From the NCBI RefSeq assembly GCF_949987535.1, contig NC_080067.1, positions 61,624,405-61,688,404 on the forward strand: 64,000 bases of DNA, given 5' to 3'. How positions within the stretch are numbered: position 1 is the stretch's first letter; the number at the start of each line of letters is the position of its first letter. Below are positions 61,503 through 64,000 of this stretch, in pieces. Under the pieces are notes generated by a model. That model was not told where the DNA came from and ran no database searches. It saw only the letters and a list, made by a program, of their open reading frames with translations. The translations under genes were made by a program, and so were the position numbers. The DNA is from Balaenoptera acutorostrata. Taxonomy: Eukaryota > Chordata > Mammalia > Artiodactyla > Balaenopteridae.

Positions 61503-61616
61503 GTTTCTTTCTTCTCCTTCCTTCCTCCCTCCTTCCCTCCCTCCCTCTGTCTCTGTTGCTCTCTTTCTCTCTTTCTCCCTTTCTCCCTTTCTTTCTTTCT
61601 TTCTTTCTTTCTTTTC
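61503..61616 (+). repeat. Polypyrimidine tract (CCTT/CTTT)n
   Basis: More than 100 bases almost wholly C and T, beginning 'tttctttcttctccttcctt' and ending in (TTTC)n, with few purine interruptions. Confidence 0.92.
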
Positions 61617-61654
61617 AATCATTACTTGAATGTCTTCATGGGAGAGATGGCTAG

Positions 61655-62165
61655 TTCTTTCTTTTTTAATCAACTATATTTGACATATAACATTGAGTAA
61701 ATTAAAGATGTACAATGTTTTAACCTGATACATTTATGTATTATAATATGATTGCCATTGTGGCACTCTTTAGCACCTCTATCACATTACATTATTACCC
61801 TTTCTTTTTAGTGGTTGGGATAATTAAGTTCTAGTCTTTTAGCAAGTTTGATGATTGTAGTGTAATATTGTTGTATATATTCATTACACTGTGTACTAGG
61901 TCTCTATGGCTTAACTTACTAGTTGTTGCAAGTTTGTACCCTTAAACAGAATTAATTTTATCCTCCCACCTCCCATCCCCTGGTAACCACCATTTTACTC
62001 TCTGTTTTTATGAGTTTGACTTAGATTCTATGTATAAGTGAGATCATACAGTACTTATCTTTCTCTGCCTGACTTATCTCACTTAGCATAATATGCTCAA
62101 GGTCTATCTATGTTACTGCAAATGGCAGGGTATCCTCCTTTCTCATGCCTGAATAATATTCCATT

Positions 62166-62228
<63 letters not shown>

Positions 62229-63535
62229 ACATCTTTTTTATCCATTCATCCGCTAATGGGCATTGTTTCCATATCTTGGCTATTGTGAATAATGCTGAAA
62301 TAAACATGAAGTACATATATCTCTTTGAAATCCTGTTTTCATATGCCCAGAAGTGGAATTCCTGGATCATATGGTAGATCTATTTTTATTTTTTTTAAGG
62401 ATCCTCCATATTGTTTTCTATAGTGGTTGGACCAATTAACATTTTCACCAACAGTGTATCAAGAGTTCCCTTTTCACCACATCCTCACCAGTCTTCTTGA
62501 TAAATAGCCATTCCAGCAAGAGTGAGGTGATATCTAATTGTGGTTTTGATTTGCATTTCCCTGATGATTAGTGATGTTGAGCATCTTTTCATTTACCTAT
62601 TGGACACTTTGATGTGCTCCTTGGAAAAATATCTATTTAGTTCTTCCACCCATTTTTAAATCAGATTTTTTTTTGTTAAGTTGTATGAGTTCTTTATAAA
62701 TTTTAGATATTAACCCCTTTTACAATATACAGTTTGCAAAATTTTTCTCCCATTCTGTAGGTTGCCTTTTCATTTTAATTGTTTCTTTTGCTGTGCAGAA
62801 GCTTTTGAATTTGATGTAGTTCTATGTGTTGATTTTTGCTTTTGTTTTTTGTGCTTTTGGCATCATATCAAAAGAGTCATTGCCAAGACTAATGTCAAGA
62901 AGTTTCTTTTCTATGTTTTCTTCTAGGACTTTTATGATATCAGCTCTTATGTTTAAGTCTTTGATCTATTTCAAGTTAATTTTTGTGAGTGGTGTGAGAT
63001 AGGGATCCAATTTCATTGTTCCGCATATGTTTCTCCAGTTTTTCTAGCACCATTTGTTGAAGAGACTATCTTTTCCCTATTGGGTGTTCTTGGCACCCTT
63101 GTCAAATACTAGTTGACTGCATATGCTGGGATTTAATTCTGGGCTCTCTATTCTGTTCCATTTGTCTATGTGTCTGTTTTGGTGCCAGTGCCATACTGTT
63201 TTTATTACTATGGCTTTGTAGTATAGTTTGAAATCTGGAAGCATAATATCTCTAATTTTGTTCTTTTTTCTCAGAATTACTTTGCTATTCAGGGTCTTTT
63301 GTGGTTCTACACAAATGTTAGGATTGTTTCTTCCATTTTTGTGAAGAATGCCTTTGGTATTTTCATGGGGATTGTGTTGAATCTGTAGATGGCTTTGGAT
63401 AGTTTGGTTATTTTAACAATATTAGTTCTTCTGATCCATGAACAGAGGATGCCTTTCCAGTTGTTCATGTCTTCTTTGATTCTTTTCAGCAGTCTTGTAG
63501 TTTTCATTGTAGAGAGAGATGGGTAGTTTTTCACT
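61655..63535 (-). mobile_element. 5'-truncated old L1 (L1MA-like): ORF2 C-terminus and 3' UTR
   Basis: The complement starts with 'aatcaactatatttgacata', then 'tcccctggtaaccaccattt', 'gagatcatacagtacttatc' and 'ctgaataatattccattaca', the 3' UTR and ORF2 end. Remnant ORF2 coding is visible at 63307-63534 ('[20 protein letters not shown]'). Sequence upstream of that stops abruptly at about 63535, so it is 5'-truncated. It is much more diverged than copies A and B. Confidence 0.85.
62166..62225. repeat. (CA)n(TA)n microsatellite inside the old L1
   Basis: A short CA run becomes an uninterrupted TA run of about 26 units. It sits at the L1 site that reads 'attgtatatatgtacc' in copies A (12681) and B (44577), so it grew from an internal L1 seed. 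Confidence 0.92.
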
Positions 63536-63559
63536 ATAAATGACTGACTCCTTTCAGTG

Positions 63560-63935
63560 GGGTAGAGCTACTGCCAGGAGCTGGCTGCCCAGCTAGGGAT
63601 CAAATATCTCAGCCTTCATATCTATGTGGCTTCTTCTCCCAGTGGAATGACAGCAGAAGAGATGTGATCACTTCTAGGCCCAGATGGTTAAGAAGTACGA
63701 GGCTTCTACATGCTTTCTGCTCCTGTTTATAAAGAATCCAGCACAGGAAACAATGGTCATGGGTGATGGAGTCACAAGATGAGAGGAGCCAGTTCCAGAA
63801 ATGCCACCTAGAGGATAGCCACCTCTCCTTGAAGAACACCCAATTATGGGATTGAGAAATAAACTTGTAAGTTGTCAAGCATCTAAGAGTTGGGAGTATC
63901 TGTTACTGAAGTTAGTATTTGGCACCTAATTATGT
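63560..63935 (+). mobile_element. MLT1-like MaLR LTR
   Basis: 'gaatgacagcagaagagatg' in the 5' half, 'agccacctctccttgaagaa' in the middle, then 'gattgagaaataaacttgta' with the poly(A) signal AATAAA at 63858-63863. This is the MLT1 LTR arrangement. No internal ERVL sequence follows. Confidence 0.6.
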
Positions 63936-64000
63936 CTGCTTAGTACAAATCACAGACAGACCTGGCACTTTAAGGTGACACAAAGATGAGTGAGAAACAT

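Noticed and set aside
62173..62225. (TA)n tract considered as a cruciform or replication origin signal
   Set aside because: It is explained by microsatellite growth from an L1 internal TATATA word. No origin-associated context is visible.

Overview
This is a mammalian nuclear window, almost certainly from Cetartiodactyla and most likely a cetacean. The evidence is five tRNA-derived CHR-type SINEs (a head resembling 'gggcttccctggtggcgcag' and a (TAAA)n-rich tail), two near full-length L1s of the type shared by whales and cattle, and no BovB or Bov-A2 copy of the kind expected every few tens of kb in a ruminant. A background of old MIR, L2, CR1/L3, MaLR LTR and ancient L1 fragments is present, as in any placental genome. 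Family names are from memory of consensus features, not from a repeat search.

No spliced protein-coding exon could be supported. The only recognisable host-gene sequence is a 5'-truncated, intronless retrocopy of ribosomal protein S4 (RPS4X type) at 9722-10226. Its surviving 167 codons are open to the normal stop, and an upstream ATG at 9621 extends the frame to a 201-codon chimera. It lies inside a pair of about 130 bp direct repeats (9457 and 10910).

Layout: 1-9.4 kb is unique sequence with old L1, L2, MIR, an MLT1-like LTR and one SINE. At 9.4-11.8 kb are the RPS4 retrocopy, its flanking duplication and a solo ERV LTR with visible TATA box and poly(A) signal, abutting a MIR. At 12.1-19.8 kb is full-length L1 copy A (minus strand, 14 bp perfect target-site duplication), split by a SINE. 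At 19.8-44.0 kb is mostly unique sequence with three SINEs (the last at 43.5-43.9 kb), a MIR split by an old L1 (31.6-32.1 kb), a local 142 bp direct duplication (32.14 and 32.86 kb), a G-quadruplex-prone patch (33.7-33.9 kb) and an old L1 3' UTR (38.3-39.2 kb). At 44.0-51.35 kb is full-length L1 copy B (minus strand). At 51.4-61.5 kb is unique sequence with L2, MIR and microsatellites. At 61.6-64 kb is an old truncated L1 with a long (TA)n, then an MLT1-like LTR.

Nothing here works as a gene system. The interest lies in genome dynamics: two 7.3 kb L1s in direct orientation about 32 kb apart, insertion events whose empty sites can be read from the paralogue, the open RPS4 retrocopy, and a strong strand bias of L1 segments that may mean the window lies inside a plus-strand transcription unit. 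I saw no novel biological system.
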